A stretch of 64,000 bases of DNA from GCA-2701705 sp036163455 (GTDB taxonomy: Bacteria; Pseudomonadota; Gammaproteobacteria; GCA-002705445; GCA-002716945): NCBI GenBank assembly GCA_036163455.1, contig JAYZKL010000018.1, positions 24,010-88,009 on the forward strand, written 5' to 3'. The translations under genes were made by a program, and so were the position numbers. Below, piece after piece: positions 46,246 to 55,122 of this stretch (the stretch's first letter is position 1; every line of letters begins with the position of its first letter). The notes beneath the pieces were generated by a model. The model saw only the letters and a program-made list of their open reading frames with translations. It was not told where the DNA came from and made no database searches.

Positions 46246-46281
46246 CTTTAGTAAACTTTATCAATTTACCAATTAACAGTC

Positions 46282-47823
46282 ATGAAAGATAATAAACTAA
46301 TCATATTTGATACTACCTTAAGAGATGGAGAGCAAAGCCCTGGAGCATCAATGGATATTGATGAAAAACTTCAGATTGCATTAGCTCTGGAAGACCTCAA
46401 TGTCGATATTATTGAAGCGGGATTCCCAATTGCAAGTAAAGGTGATTTTAATGCAGTATCAGAAATTTCTAAATCAATCAAAAATTCAACTGTTTGTGGT
46501 TTAGCGCGTTCATTAGAAAAAGACATAGTTGCTGCATCAAAGGCACTTGACCATGCAAAAAAGAAAAGAATTCATACTTTTATAGCCACATCACCTATTC
46601 ATATGGAAAAAAAATTAAAAATGTCACCTGATGAAGTTCTAAAATGTGCTGTCAAATCAATTAAATTAGCAAAGACCTTTACGGATGATGTTGAATTTTC
46701 CCCTGAGGATGCTGGCAGATCTGATTTAGACTTTTTATGTTCAGTAATAGAAGCTGCAATAGATGCAGGTGCAAACACTATTAATATACCAGATACAGTG
46801 GGCTATAATTTACCCCATCAATTTGGCGAATTAATACAAAATATAATTAAAGGTGTTAGCAACTCAAACCAAGCAGTATTTTCTGTCCACTGTCATAATG
46901 ATTTAGGTTTAGCGGTTGGTAATTCATTGTCAGCAGTTTTGAACGGGGCTCGTCAAGTAGAATGTACAATTAACGGTTTAGGTGAAAGAGCAGGTAATGC
47001 TGCATTAGAAGAAATTGCAATGACAGTTCGTACAAGACAAGATATTTTTAACTGTGACACAAACATAAATACAAAAAAAATAATGAAGTGTTCAAGATTA
47101 GTTTCAAGCATAACAGGTTTTCCAGTTCAACCTAATAAAGCAATAGTTGGAAAAAATGCTTTTGCACACGAGTCAGGGATACATCAAGATGGTGTAATTA
47201 AATCCAGAGAAACATATGAAATAATGAGAGCAGAAGATGTTGGATTAGTTAGTAACTCTCTTGTTCTTGGTAAGCATTCAGGTAGAAATGCATTCAAACA
47301 AAAACTAAATGAATTGAATATACCTATAGATGGAGAAAAACAGCTTGATGATATATTTTTTAAATTTAAAGAATTAGCAGATAAAAAACACGATATATTT
47401 GATGAAGATATTATTAGGCTTTCTAACAATCAAGAAGTTACAAACACTCATATAAAATTTAATTATATGAATGTTGTAACAGAAAGTGGGCAAAAGCCAT
47501 CAGCATTAATTAAATTAGAAGTAGATGGAAAGGCTATTGAATCAAGTTGCACTGGAGATGGAGCCGTTGATGCTGCATATAATGCAATTGAAGATATTGT
47601 CAAAAGCAAATGCAAATTGCTGCTTTATTCTGTAAATAATATAACCTCAGGTACTGATGCATTAGGAGAAGTTACAGTTAGAATCTCTAAAAATAATAAC
47701 GTGGTTAATGGCCATGGAGCTGACACTGATATTGTCAAAGCATCAGTTTTAGCTTTTATCAATGCACTCAATAAACTTCAACAGAACCCAGATCTAGCTG
47801 TTAGCAAGAAAAGGGGAGTTTAA
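46282..47823 (+). CDS. leuA: 2-isopropylmalate synthase LeuA
   Basis: First committed enzyme of leucine synthesis, condensing acetyl-CoA with 2-oxoisovalerate. The catalytic barrel begins DTTLRDGEQSPG (residues 10-21) and the metal site is in HCHNDLGLAVGN. The C-terminal LeuA dimer domain (about 390-505) would give feedback inhibition by leucine. Length 513 residues, close to E. coli LeuA. leuB, leuC and leuD are not in the window. Confidence 0.96.
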   Translation: MKDNKLIIFDTTLRDGEQSPGASMDIDEKLQIALALEDLNVDIIEAGFPIASKGDFNAVSEISKSIKNSTVCGLARSLEKDIVAASKALDHAKKKRIHTFIATSPIHMEKKLKMSPDEVLKCAVKSIKLAKTFTDDVEFSPEDAGRSDLDFLCSVIEAAIDAGANTINIPDTVGYNLPHQFGELIQNIIKGVSNSNQAVFSVHCHNDLGLAVGNSLSAVLNGARQVECTINGLGERAGNAALEEIAMTVRTRQDIFNCDTNINTKKIMKCSRLVSSITGFPVQPNKAIVGKNAFAHESGIHQDGVIKSRETYEIMRAEDVGLVSNSLVLGKHSGRNAFKQKLNELNIPIDGEKQLDDIFFKFKELADKKHDIFDEDIIRLSNNQEVTNTHIKFNYMNVVTESGQKPSALIKLEVDGKAIESSCTGDGAVDAAYNAIEDIVKSKCKLLLYSVNNITSGTDALGEVTVRISKNNNVVNGHGADTDIVKASVLAFINALNKLQQNPDLAVSKKRGV

Positions 47824-47828
47824 AGTAG

Positions 47829-48482
47829 ATGCAAGAGCTCAAGCATTATTTTAATGAAATGGGCATCGAAACATTCTGGTATAAAAAAAGTTATAATAAA
47901 AACACAATAGAACAATCAGAAACAAGCCTATCATCTCTAAAAAATATAGTTTCTGTTTGTAAAAATTGTGATCTGCACAAAACTAGAAATAATACTGTAT
48001 TTGGCGAAGGGAATGAGTCTGCTAAAATTTTATTTATTGGAGAAGCCCCAGGGAAAGATGAAGATAAAGAAGGCAAACCATTTGTAGGGAGGGCAGGTAA
48101 GCTTTTAACAGAAATAATTTCTTCAATTGATTTAACAAGAAGAGATATCTATATTGCTAATACAATTAAATGTCGCCCACCTAATAATAGAAACCCTGAA
48201 GAGATTGAAGTAAAGGCTTGTTCAAATTTTCTGGAGAAACAAATAGAATTAATTAAACCAAAAGTGATTATATTATTAGGAAAAGTAGCTGCTAATAGAA
48301 TTTTAGGAATTGACCAACCTATTGGAGAATTAAGAAAGAAGAAGTTTCTAATTAAGCCAAATAACATACCTGCTATAATCTTTTACCACCCTGCGTATTT
48401 ACTTAGAAGTCCAAAAGAAAAGAAGAAGGTTTGGGAGGATTTATTATTTTTAAAATCTGTTTTGAAAGAATATGATTGCTAA
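47829..48482 (+). CDS. Family 4 uracil-DNA glycosylase (Fe-S)
   Basis: 217-residue member of the UDG family 4 (often labelled phage SPO1 DNA polymerase-related). It removes uracil from DNA. Two of the [4Fe-4S] cysteines are Cys44 and Cys47 (CKNCDLHKTR). The uracil pocket motif is GEAPGKDED, and the other two cysteines flank RPPNNRNPEEIEVKAC. FYHPAYLLR is the C-terminal motif with the conserved His. It overlaps rimI by 11 bases, a gene pair often seen in proteobacteria. Confidence 0.91.
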   Translation: MQELKHYFNEMGIETFWYKKSYNKNTIEQSETSLSSLKNIVSVCKNCDLHKTRNNTVFGEGNESAKILFIGEAPGKDEDKEGKPFVGRAGKLLTEIISSIDLTRRDIYIANTIKCRPPNNRNPEEIEVKACSNFLEKQIELIKPKVIILLGKVAANRILGIDQPIGELRKKKFLIKPNNIPAIIFYHPAYLLRSPKEKKKVWEDLLFLKSVLKEYDC

Positions 48483-48948
48483 AATTGCACAATTTATTGA
48501 ATTGAGAGAGATGAGACAAGAAGACTTGTTTCAAGTAAAGCATATTGAAAAAATGTCATATGATTTTCCATGGTCGGAAAAGATCTTAGAAGATTGCCTG
48601 CTTTATAATTATGATTGTTATGTTGCATCGCATCAAAATCAAGTTTTTGGCTATCTAATTTCTAAGATTTCTATTCCAGAAAGCCATATACTGAATTTGA
48701 CCGTGGATAAAAACCATAGGAATAATGGAATTGGCTCACAATTATTAGACTTAGCTCTTTCTAAATCAACACTTCTAGGATCAGATACTGTTTTTTTAGA
48801 AACACGAAAAACTAATAAATCAGCCATTTATCTATATAATAAATATAACTTTCAACAAGTTGGAATAAGAGAAAATTATTATAAAACTAAAGATGGAAGG
48901 GAAGATGCCTTAGTTTATTGTAAAAAATTAAATCTCGCTAGGGCTTAA
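48472..48948 (+). CDS. rimI: Ribosomal protein S18-alanine N-acetyltransferase RimI
   Basis: GNAT acetyltransferase of 158 residues. The acetyl-CoA loop is NHRNNGIGSQLL, followed by FLETRKTNKSAIYLYNKYNF, typical of RimI. Its position after the glycosylase gene supports RimI over another GNAT. Its 3' end overlaps the convergent bolA by 21 bases. Confidence 0.9.
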   Translation: MIAKIAQFIELREMRQEDLFQVKHIEKMSYDFPWSEKILEDCLLYNYDCYVASHQNQVFGYLISKISIPESHILNLTVDKNHRNNGIGSQLLDLALSKSTLLGSDTVFLETRKTNKSAIYLYNKYNFQQVGIRENYYKTKDGREDALVYCKKLNLARA

Positions 48949-49194
48949 GGCTTTTATTGATAGTGCATGAATTTCTGTTTTCATAAGCACTCCTAGGGCT
49001 TCATATATTATTTTATGTCTCTCAACCTGAGTCTTACCTTCAAAGTCATTGGAGACTATAAGCAAGTCAAAATGACCACCAGACTTTGCTCCTTCGTGAC
49101 CAACATGTAGATGTCCTTGATCTTTAATATCAATTTTGACCGGATTAAGAAATTCAAGACTTTTTTTAATTAAATTTATCCTCTTTTCAGTCAT
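48928..49194 (-). CDS. bolA: BolA-family protein
   Basis: 88-residue protein with the class II KH-like BolA fold. The histidine of HVGHEGAKSGGHFDLLIVS and the RHKIIYEAL motif are characteristic. The C-terminal IHALSIKALSPSE fits BolA proper rather than IbaG. BolA proteins pair with monothiol glutaredoxins to handle [2Fe-2S] clusters. The gene is read toward rimI and overlaps it. Confidence 0.92.
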   Translation of the reverse strand: MTEKRINLIKKSLEFLNPVKIDIKDQGHLHVGHEGAKSGGHFDLLIVSNDFEGKTQVERHKIIYEALGVLMKTEIHALSIKALSPSEI

Positions 49195-49292
49195 ACTGTT
49201 ATTATATTAAAAAGCTTTGTCTTTACATAGCGGAATGTCTGTTTTTGATCTTTATGCTAGAATTATAATGAAGTAAATAGCGGTTTGTTTTT
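49195..49292. promoter_or_regulatory. Divergent promoter region bolA/trpS
   Basis: A TATAAT at 49264-49269 is well placed for trpS, with a leader of about 17 bases; its -35 region is only T-rich. ATAGCGG occurs twice (49227-49233 and 49277-49283), 50 bases apart, the second between the -10 box and the trpS start. No trp leader or binding site is recognised. Confidence 0.35.
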
Positions 49293-50300
49293 ATGAGTAA
49301 AAAAATAGTTTTTTCAGGTGTTCAACCTTCCGGGGAAATCCATTTAGGAAATTATTTAGGAGCTTTGAAACAATTTGTTGAACTTCAACATGATAATGAC
49401 TGTATATTTTCTATAGTCGATTTGCATGCAATCACTGTTTGGCAGGATCCTGGTACGCTGGGCAATAGAACAAGAGAGGCTCTAGCAATTTTTATTGCTT
49501 GTGGCCTGAACCCAGAAAAGAACATTATATTTAATCAATCTCAGGTTAGTGAACATAGCCAGCTTGCTTGGTATTTAAACTGTACTGCTAGAGTTGGTTG
49601 GTTAAATAGAATGACTCAATTCAAAGATAAAGCTGGTAAAAATAAAGAGGTTGCATCAGTTGGATTATACACATACCCAATATTAATGGCGGCAGATATT
49701 TTGCTTTATAATGCTACACACGTGCCAGTAGGCGATGACCAAAAACAACATTTAGAACTAGTAAGAGATATAGCTCAAAAATTCAACAATGATTACAAAC
49801 AAGATTATTTTATACTGCCTGAACCATTGGTAAACAAGATGGCTACACGCATTATGAGTCTTCGTGACGGATCTAAAAAAATGAGTAAATCAGATCCATC
49901 TGAGCAGTCGAGAATCATGATGACTGACACTAATGATCAAATAGTTAAAAAGATTATGAAAGCCAAAACAGATTCACTAAATATGCCAAATACTATAGAA
50001 GAAGCTGATAAAAGACCCGAAATATCAAACCTGATAAATATTTTTGTTTCATGTTCTGAAATAAGTAAACAAAAAGTCATTGATGATTTTGCATCTAAAG
50101 AAATATCTGTATTCAAAAAGGAATTAATAAATGCAATTACAAATACTGTTAAACCAATTGCCGATGAAACAAAAAAATTAATTGGCGATGAGAGTTATTT
50201 AGATAATTTATTGGCGCAAGGAGCAAAAAAAGCAAAACTAATTGCCTCGAAATCAATTTTAGAAATTGAGGAAGTTATTGGAGTTGCATACCAGAAATGA
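49293..50300 (+). CDS. trpS: Tryptophanyl-tRNA synthetase
   Basis: Class I synthetase of 335 residues. The HIGH-type motif is PSGEIHLGNYLGA near residue 12 and the second signature is KKMSKSDPS near residue 197. Tryptophan-pocket segments such as DLHAITV are present. The stop overlaps the scpA start by 4 bases; trpS-scpA-scpB is a recurring order in gammaproteobacteria. Confidence 0.96.
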   Translation: MSKKIVFSGVQPSGEIHLGNYLGALKQFVELQHDNDCIFSIVDLHAITVWQDPGTLGNRTREALAIFIACGLNPEKNIIFNQSQVSEHSQLAWYLNCTARVGWLNRMTQFKDKAGKNKEVASVGLYTYPILMAADILLYNATHVPVGDDQKQHLELVRDIAQKFNNDYKQDYFILPEPLVNKMATRIMSLRDGSKKMSKSDPSEQSRIMMTDTNDQIVKKIMKAKTDSLNMPNTIEEADKRPEISNLINIFVSCSEISKQKVIDDFASKEISVFKKELINAITNTVKPIADETKKLIGDESYLDNLLAQGAKKAKLIASKSILEIEEVIGVAYQK

Positions 50301-51085
50301 GCATAATTGAAGACAATAAATTTGAAGCATCTGTAAAAGGCACACTAATAACAGAAATACCTGAGGATTTATTTATACCACCTGATGCTTTAAGAATCAT
50401 ACTTGAAGAATTTGAAGGACCTTTAGACTTATTGCTTTATTTAATAAAAAAACAAAACATAGATATTATGGATATCCCAATCCTTCCTATTACTGAACAA
50501 TATGTTGAATATATTAAAATGATGGAATCTATGAAATTTGAATTAGCATCTGATTATCTAGTAATGGCATCAACGCTTGCAGAAATAAAGTCTCGTATGC
50601 TTATACCGCACGATGATGAAGATGACGAGGAGGAAGACCCTAGAGCTAGTCTAGTTAGGCGTTTATTAGAGTATCAAAAATATAAAAACTTAAGTACTGA
50701 GATAGACACTATTTCTAGAGTAGATCGAGATACGTTTTTAGCCTCAGGAATAATAATTCATTTTAAGAAAAAAGATATCGAACCAACAATAGAAATTTCC
50801 CAATTAGAAGAAATATTTAAAGATGTTTTGAAGAGAGCGGATATTTTAGCATCACATGAAATTCATTCTGAACCATTGTCTGTCAGAGAGAGAATGTCAA
50901 ATATCTTAGAGTCCTTAACGAACAGTGAGCCGATAAGCTTTATTAAATTCTTTGATGTCACAGAGGGCAGAATGGGAGTGGTAGTGACTTTTTTGGCAAT
51001 ATTAGAATTAGTAAAAGATAATCTAGTTGAAATCTTACAAAATGAACCACAATCAATAATTTATTTGCAATTAAAACAATCATGA
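50297..51085 (+). CDS. scpA: Segregation and condensation protein ScpA
   Basis: Kleisin subunit of the Smc-ScpAB condensin, which compacts and separates chromosomes. The family motif FEGPLDLLLYLIKKQNIDIMDIPI is present near residue 37. The C-terminal winged-helix segment VVTFLAILELVKDNLV is also clear. Length 262 residues. The acidic stretch around DDEDDEEEDP is normal for the linker. It overlaps scpB by 4 bases. An ScpAB system suggests Smc rather than MukBEF here. Confidence 0.94.
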   Translation: MSIIEDNKFEASVKGTLITEIPEDLFIPPDALRIILEEFEGPLDLLLYLIKKQNIDIMDIPILPITEQYVEYIKMMESMKFELASDYLVMASTLAEIKSRMLIPHDDEDDEEEDPRASLVRRLLEYQKYKNLSTEIDTISRVDRDTFLASGIIIHFKKKDIEPTIEISQLEEIFKDVLKRADILASHEIHSEPLSVRERMSNILESLTNSEPISFIKFFDVTEGRMGVVVTFLAILELVKDNLVEILQNEPQSIIYLQLKQS

Positions 51086-51609
51086 GTAATTCCGAATCCA
51101 ATAAGAATATTATAGAAGCTGCACTCTTTGCATCTCATGATCCATTAACATTACAGGATTTGGCGAACCTCTTTGATGATAAAAAAATCTCAAAAAATAA
51201 GATCAGAGAGATAATTGATGAGCTCAATAAAGAATATAATAATAGAGCATTTGAAATCTCCTTGGTGGCAAGTGGTTATAGGATACAGATTAGAGAAGGT
51301 TACGATCAGTGGTTAAGCAAATTAAATAATATGCCTTCAAATAGGTATTCAAAAGCTTTCCTTGAAACACTTGTTATCATTGCATATAGACAACCCGTTA
51401 CTAGAGGCGATATTGAAAGCATAAGAGGAGTATCTGTTAACCCTAATATTATCCGTGGTTTGTTAGAAAGAGAATGGATTAAAATTGTAGGTCACAAGGA
51501 AACGCCAGGAAAACCAGAGTTGTTAGCAACAACAAAAAAATTTTTAGATTATTTTAATCTAAAAAACTTGAGTGATTTACCAGTCATTAAAGATGAAGAG
51601 AGCGTATAA
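51082..51609 (+). CDS. scpB: Segregation and condensation protein ScpB
   Basis: Winged-helix partner of ScpA, 175 residues. The N-terminal IIEAALFASHDPLT and the central FLETLVIIAYRQPVTRGDIE, with RGVSVN, are typical. It ends right at the stop of the convergent moaB gene, with no space between. rluB, which often follows scpB in gammaproteobacteria, is absent. Confidence 0.94.
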   Translation: MSNSESNKNIIEAALFASHDPLTLQDLANLFDDKKISKNKIREIIDELNKEYNNRAFEISLVASGYRIQIREGYDQWLSKLNNMPSNRYSKAFLETLVIIAYRQPVTRGDIESIRGVSVNPNIIRGLLEREWIKIVGHKETPGKPELLATTKKFLDYFNLKNLSDLPVIKDEESV

Positions 51610-52122
51610 CTATTCCTTTAACCTCGGCATCAACATCACAAGATTACATGGTTTTGTATTACTATCTAGTTGATGTTGAATTATCTTTTCCCAGGCCGTT
51701 ATACATGCATCAGTAGAACCTGGTAGAACAAAAATAAAAGTAGAATTTGCTACTCCAGCAAGTGCGCGAGTTTGCAATGAAGAAGTTTTAATTTTCTCAT
51801 AAGAAAGCGATCTGAATATTTCTCCAAACCCATCAATTTCTTTATCTAGTAATGGCTTTATAGCTTCTGGCGTCCCATCTTTTCCAGTAATTCCAGTCCC
51901 TCCATTCGTAATAATCACATCTATATTTTTGTCTAATACGAAATCAGAAACAGAGGCTCTGATATCATAAATGTCATCAGGAATAATTATCTTTTTTTTG
52001 AGATTATGCCCAGCTTTTTTGATTAGATTAATTAATGTTTTTCCAGACTTATCTGTTTTAACCGTCCTAGAGTCTGAGACAGTTATGATAGAGATATTTA
52101 ATTTTTTTAATTTTTTTATCAT
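51610..52122 (-). CDS. moaB: Molybdopterin adenylyltransferase-like protein MoaB
   Basis: 170-residue MoaB/Mog-type protein. The nucleotide/molybdopterin motif TNGGTGITGKDGTPEAI and the SDSRT motif near the N-terminus are clear, as is FVLPGSTDACITAWEKI. It would adenylate molybdopterin before metal insertion, implying a molybdenum cofactor. Other moa/moe genes are not in this window. Confidence 0.92.
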   Translation of the reverse strand: MIKKLKKLNISIITVSDSRTVKTDKSGKTLINLIKKAGHNLKKKIIIPDDIYDIRASVSDFVLDKNIDVIITNGGTGITGKDGTPEAIKPLLDKEIDGFGEIFRSLSYEKIKTSSLQTRALAGVANSTFIFVLPGSTDACITAWEKIIQHQLDSNTKPCNLVMLMPRLKE

Positions 52123-52172
52123 ATCGATAATTAATATAAATAATTATAGGTTAAATATGAAGTTTATTATAT

Positions 52173-52664
52173 TTAATTTTTAATCTGAACATAAAATGCT
52201 CCACTCCCGCCATGATTAGTCGCTAAACAAAAAGCTTCAACTATAGAGTATTTTTTTAACATCATAAATACTAGTTTCTTTAGAGGCGAAATTTCAGCAG
52301 TTCCCTTGCCCGTAATAATTAATATTTGTTTGATGCCACTAATAAAACATTTCTCCATATGTTGATTAATATTTAATTGAGCACTGTTAATAGTTTCTCC
52401 ATGTAAATCAATCTTACCTTCTCTAAAATCATAGCTACGTTTTATTTTTTTTAATTTATTTAACACACTTATTTGAATTCCTGGTCGATACCACTCTAGC
52501 GGCTCTTCTACTACTTCTTTATCAAACTCTATTTGATTAATATTAATAACATTGAATTTGCCTTTTTGAGAAATATTATCTTCAGAACATTTCTCCTGAA
52601 GAATATCATCCATTTCTAGTTCTGTTTCAGCTAAAAGTTTTTCAAATTCACTTTTTTTTGACAT
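52173..52664 (-). CDS. Smr-domain protein
   Basis: 163-residue protein with a C-terminal Smr (small MutS-related) domain. The domain starts at KIDLHGETINSAQ and continues with ILIITGKGTAE to GGSGAFYVQIKN. Smr domains are nucleases or nucleic-acid binding; in E. coli SmrA/SmrB a role in mRNA cleavage at collided ribosomes is known for SmrB. The N-terminal part is acidic and unstructured. The gene is divergent from surE. Confidence 0.9.
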   Translation of the reverse strand: MSKKSEFEKLLAETELEMDDILQEKCSEDNISQKGKFNVININQIEFDKEVVEEPLEWYRPGIQISVLNKLKKIKRSYDFREGKIDLHGETINSAQLNINQHMEKCFISGIKQILIITGKGTAEISPLKKLVFMMLKKYSIVEAFCLATNHGGSGAFYVQIKN

Positions 52665-52734
52665 AATATTTTCTCATACTATTTCTCATATTATTGAGTA
52701 TAATGTAGTTTAACTATTTTATACGATTAATTTC

Positions 52735-53472
52735 ATGAAAATATTGCTGTCTAATGATGATGGATATAAATCAAAAGGTTTATTAATTCTTGAGAAATCC
52801 TTAAACAAATATGGATCTGTTATAGTTTCTGTACCTAAAAATAATGTTAGTGCATGTAGCAGTTCATTGTCAGTTCATTCTGATGTTCAGCTAACAAAGA
52901 TTGATGCTAATCACTATGTAATTAATGGAACCGCTGCAGATTGTGTTCATATTGCAACAAGAGGGGTTTTAAAAGAAATGCCCGACATAGTATTTTCGGG
53001 AATAAATTTTGGTTCTAATCTTGGTGACGATATTATTTATTCCGGTACAGTAGCAGCAGCTATTGAAGGTAGATTTTGTAAGTTTGCGCCAATTGCTATA
53101 TCTATCACATCTAAAAAGCCTAGGTACATTATGGATCTGAATCTTAAAATAGAAATGGTTTTAAATAGCTTTTTTAATAAGATTTTTAAAATGAAGAATA
53201 TATTTAATGTAAACATACCAGATATACCATTTAATAAAATCAAAGGAATTAGGTTTACGACATTAGGAAATAGAGCTATGCCTTTTAGAGCTAAAAAAAT
53301 AATAAAAAATAAAAAAACTTATTTTTCTATTGGTCCAGTCGGAAGAAATATTACTAAAACAAAGAATTCAGATTTTAGTGCAATACAATCTGGATATATA
53401 TCCATTACTCCTTTATCTATTGATATGTGTGATTTTGTAGCACTAAAGAAACTTAAAAATACTCATGTCTAA
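52735..53472 (+). CDS. surE: 5'-nucleotidase SurE
   Basis: Metal-dependent 5'-nucleotidase and stationary-phase survival protein. MKILLSNDDGYKSKGL gives the metal ligands Asp8 and Asp9. VNGTAADCVH-type and SGINFGSNLGDD motifs complete the site. Length 245 residues. It overlaps pcm by 8 bases, the classical surE-pcm arrangement. A TATAAT-like box lies about 35 bases upstream of the start (near 52700). Confidence 0.95.
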   Translation: MKILLSNDDGYKSKGLLILEKSLNKYGSVIVSVPKNNVSACSSSLSVHSDVQLTKIDANHYVINGTAADCVHIATRGVLKEMPDIVFSGINFGSNLGDDIIYSGTVAAAIEGRFCKFAPIAISITSKKPRYIMDLNLKIEMVLNSFFNKIFKMKNIFNVNIPDIPFNKIKGIRFTTLGNRAMPFRAKKIIKNKKTYFSIGPVGRNITKTKNSDFSAIQSGYISITPLSIDMCDFVALKKLKNTHV

Positions 53473-54133
53473 TTCTCAAAAAATTGCAGGTGCCGGCCTA
53501 ACTTCTTTAGAAACAAGACAAAAACTTATTGATCGGCTAAAGACAAAAGGAATAACAAATAAAATTGTTTTAGAAATGATAAAAAATATCCCAAGGCATT
53601 TATTTATTGAAACAGCGCTTCGTAATAGAGCCTATGATGATGTTTCTTTACCTATTGGCTACAATCAAACAATATCTCAACCCTATATTGTTGGAAAGAT
53701 GACACAATTAATTTTTGAAAAAGACAATATGAATCGTGTTTTAGAAATTGGAACAGGTTGTGGTTATCAAACGGCAATTTTAGCATCAATTTTTAAAAGC
53801 GTTATTAGTATAGAGAGAATTAAGCCTCTTTATGATAGAACAAGTAAATCATTGAAGAGAATGGGTTTTAAAAATATAAGATGTATATTCGGTGATGGAT
53901 TTAATGGTTCAGTTAAAGATGCACCTTTTGATGCTATTTTAATGACAGCTGCTCCAACAATAATACCAGATGAATTAATCCAACAATTAAAACCAAACGG
54001 AAGAATGATTATGCCACTAAATGAACATGGTAAGCAAAAACTTCTAAGAATAAAAAATACTAAAAATGGTATTCTTAAGAAAGTAATAGACGATGTTTTA
54101 TTTGTACCTATGCTAAAAGGAACCAAAGGTTAA
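53465..54133 (+). CDS. pcm: Protein-L-isoaspartate O-methyltransferase
   Basis: SAM-dependent repair enzyme that methylates isoaspartyl residues in aged proteins. The catalytic region GYNQTISQPYIVGKMTQ lies near residue 62, and the SAM-binding motif LEIGTGCGYQTAIL near residue 94. DAILMTAAPTIIPDEL is the conserved later segment. Length 222 residues, normal. Confidence 0.95.
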   Translation: MSNSQKIAGAGLTSLETRQKLIDRLKTKGITNKIVLEMIKNIPRHLFIETALRNRAYDDVSLPIGYNQTISQPYIVGKMTQLIFEKDNMNRVLEIGTGCGYQTAILASIFKSVISIERIKPLYDRTSKSLKRMGFKNIRCIFGDGFNGSVKDAPFDAILMTAAPTIIPDELIQQLKPNGRMIMPLNEHGKQKLLRIKNTKNGILKKVIDDVLFVPMLKGTKG

Positions 54134-54138
54134 TTCGT

Positions 54139-54699
54139 ATGACGCTTTATACAAGAATAATTAATTTTTTTGAGACAAGTAAATCTAAATATCTTCTTGG
54201 TTTTGTTAGTTTTATAGAATCAATATTTTTTCCAATACCTCCTGATTTAATTTTAATACCAATGGTACTCTCTAAAAAATTTTATTGGGCGAGACTTGCT
54301 CTTTTAACCACAGTGACTTCTGTTTTGGGAGGTATACTGGGATATTATTTAGGAGCTTTTCTTTTTAGTGAAATCAATATTTATATAATTGAATATGGCT
54401 ATTTAAATGATTTTAATTTCGTAAAAAATATTTTCATTGAATATGGGGCATTAGTTATATTTATTTCTGGCTTTACTCCTGTTCCTTACAAAATATTTAC
54501 TATTACAGCAGGGCTTATGTCTGTAAACATCTTTATGTTTATTGTAATCTCTATTATAGGTAGAGGCTTAAGGTTCTATTTAGTGGCTTATTTAACTAAC
54601 AAGTATAGAGAGAACATAAATCTTTATTTGAGTAAATACTTATTGCAGATTACAGCTTTATCTATATTTGTTTTTTTAATATATAAGTTATACATATAA
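54139..54699 (+). CDS. YqaA-type DedA/SNARE-associated membrane protein
   Basis: 186-residue protein with about five membrane segments. It belongs to the YqaA branch of the DedA (VTT) superfamily; the motif FPIPPDLILIPMVLS and the later GFTPVPYKIFTITAG are typical. DedA proteins are linked to undecaprenyl phosphate or phospholipid flipping; YqaA itself is uncharacterised. surE-pcm-yqaA is a conserved order in gammaproteobacteria, normally leading to nlpD, which is missing here. It overlaps the convergent next gene by 12 bases. Confidence 0.85.
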   Translation: MTLYTRIINFFETSKSKYLLGFVSFIESIFFPIPPDLILIPMVLSKKFYWARLALLTTVTSVLGGILGYYLGAFLFSEINIYIIEYGYLNDFNFVKNIFIEYGALVIFISGFTPVPYKIFTITAGLMSVNIFMFIVISIIGRGLRFYLVAYLTNKYRENINLYLSKYLLQITALSIFVFLIYKLYI

Positions 54700-55053
54700 T
54701 ATAGCAGAGACATTTCTTCCTTCATTAAGCAATATATTAAAAGTTTTACAGGCTGAATTTGTAATCATGTATTCTATCCCAATTTTTCTATGATGTATTT
54801 CGTTAATAATCTTTTCCGCAGGAATAATTATTTTTTTTCCAGTCCCAAATATTATAATTTCAGGCTCTAAATCAAACACACAATCTAAATCTTTAGGAGC
54901 AAGATGCTCAATTTTACCAAACTCCCACTTTTGAATTTTGTTATTTGATATCAAAATATCAAAATCGTATACTTCTTCACCAACATATATATTGTTGTCT
55001 TCATAATTCCTTATGAAATTTTTTGATAAAAGTGTATCTTGAGTTAGATCCAT
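54688..55053 (-). CDS. Mth938/NDUFAF3-like protein (DUF498)
   Basis: 121-residue protein of the Mth938-like fold. The core DLEPEIIIFGTGKKI and the following GIEYMITNSACKTFNILLNEGR are the family pattern. The mitochondrial relative NDUFAF3 helps assemble complex I; the bacterial role is unknown. It is read convergently with yqaA and divergently from hom. Confidence 0.88.
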   Translation of the reverse strand: MDLTQDTLLSKNFIRNYEDNNIYVGEEVYDFDILISNNKIQKWEFGKIEHLAPKDLDCVFDLEPEIIIFGTGKKIIIPAEKIINEIHHRKIGIEYMITNSACKTFNILLNEGRNVSAILYV

Positions 55054-55122
55054 ATTAATAGGAATTATAGATTAAATAATGGTAATATATAATCTTTTAA
55101 AGACTTATATATTGGTATTTAT

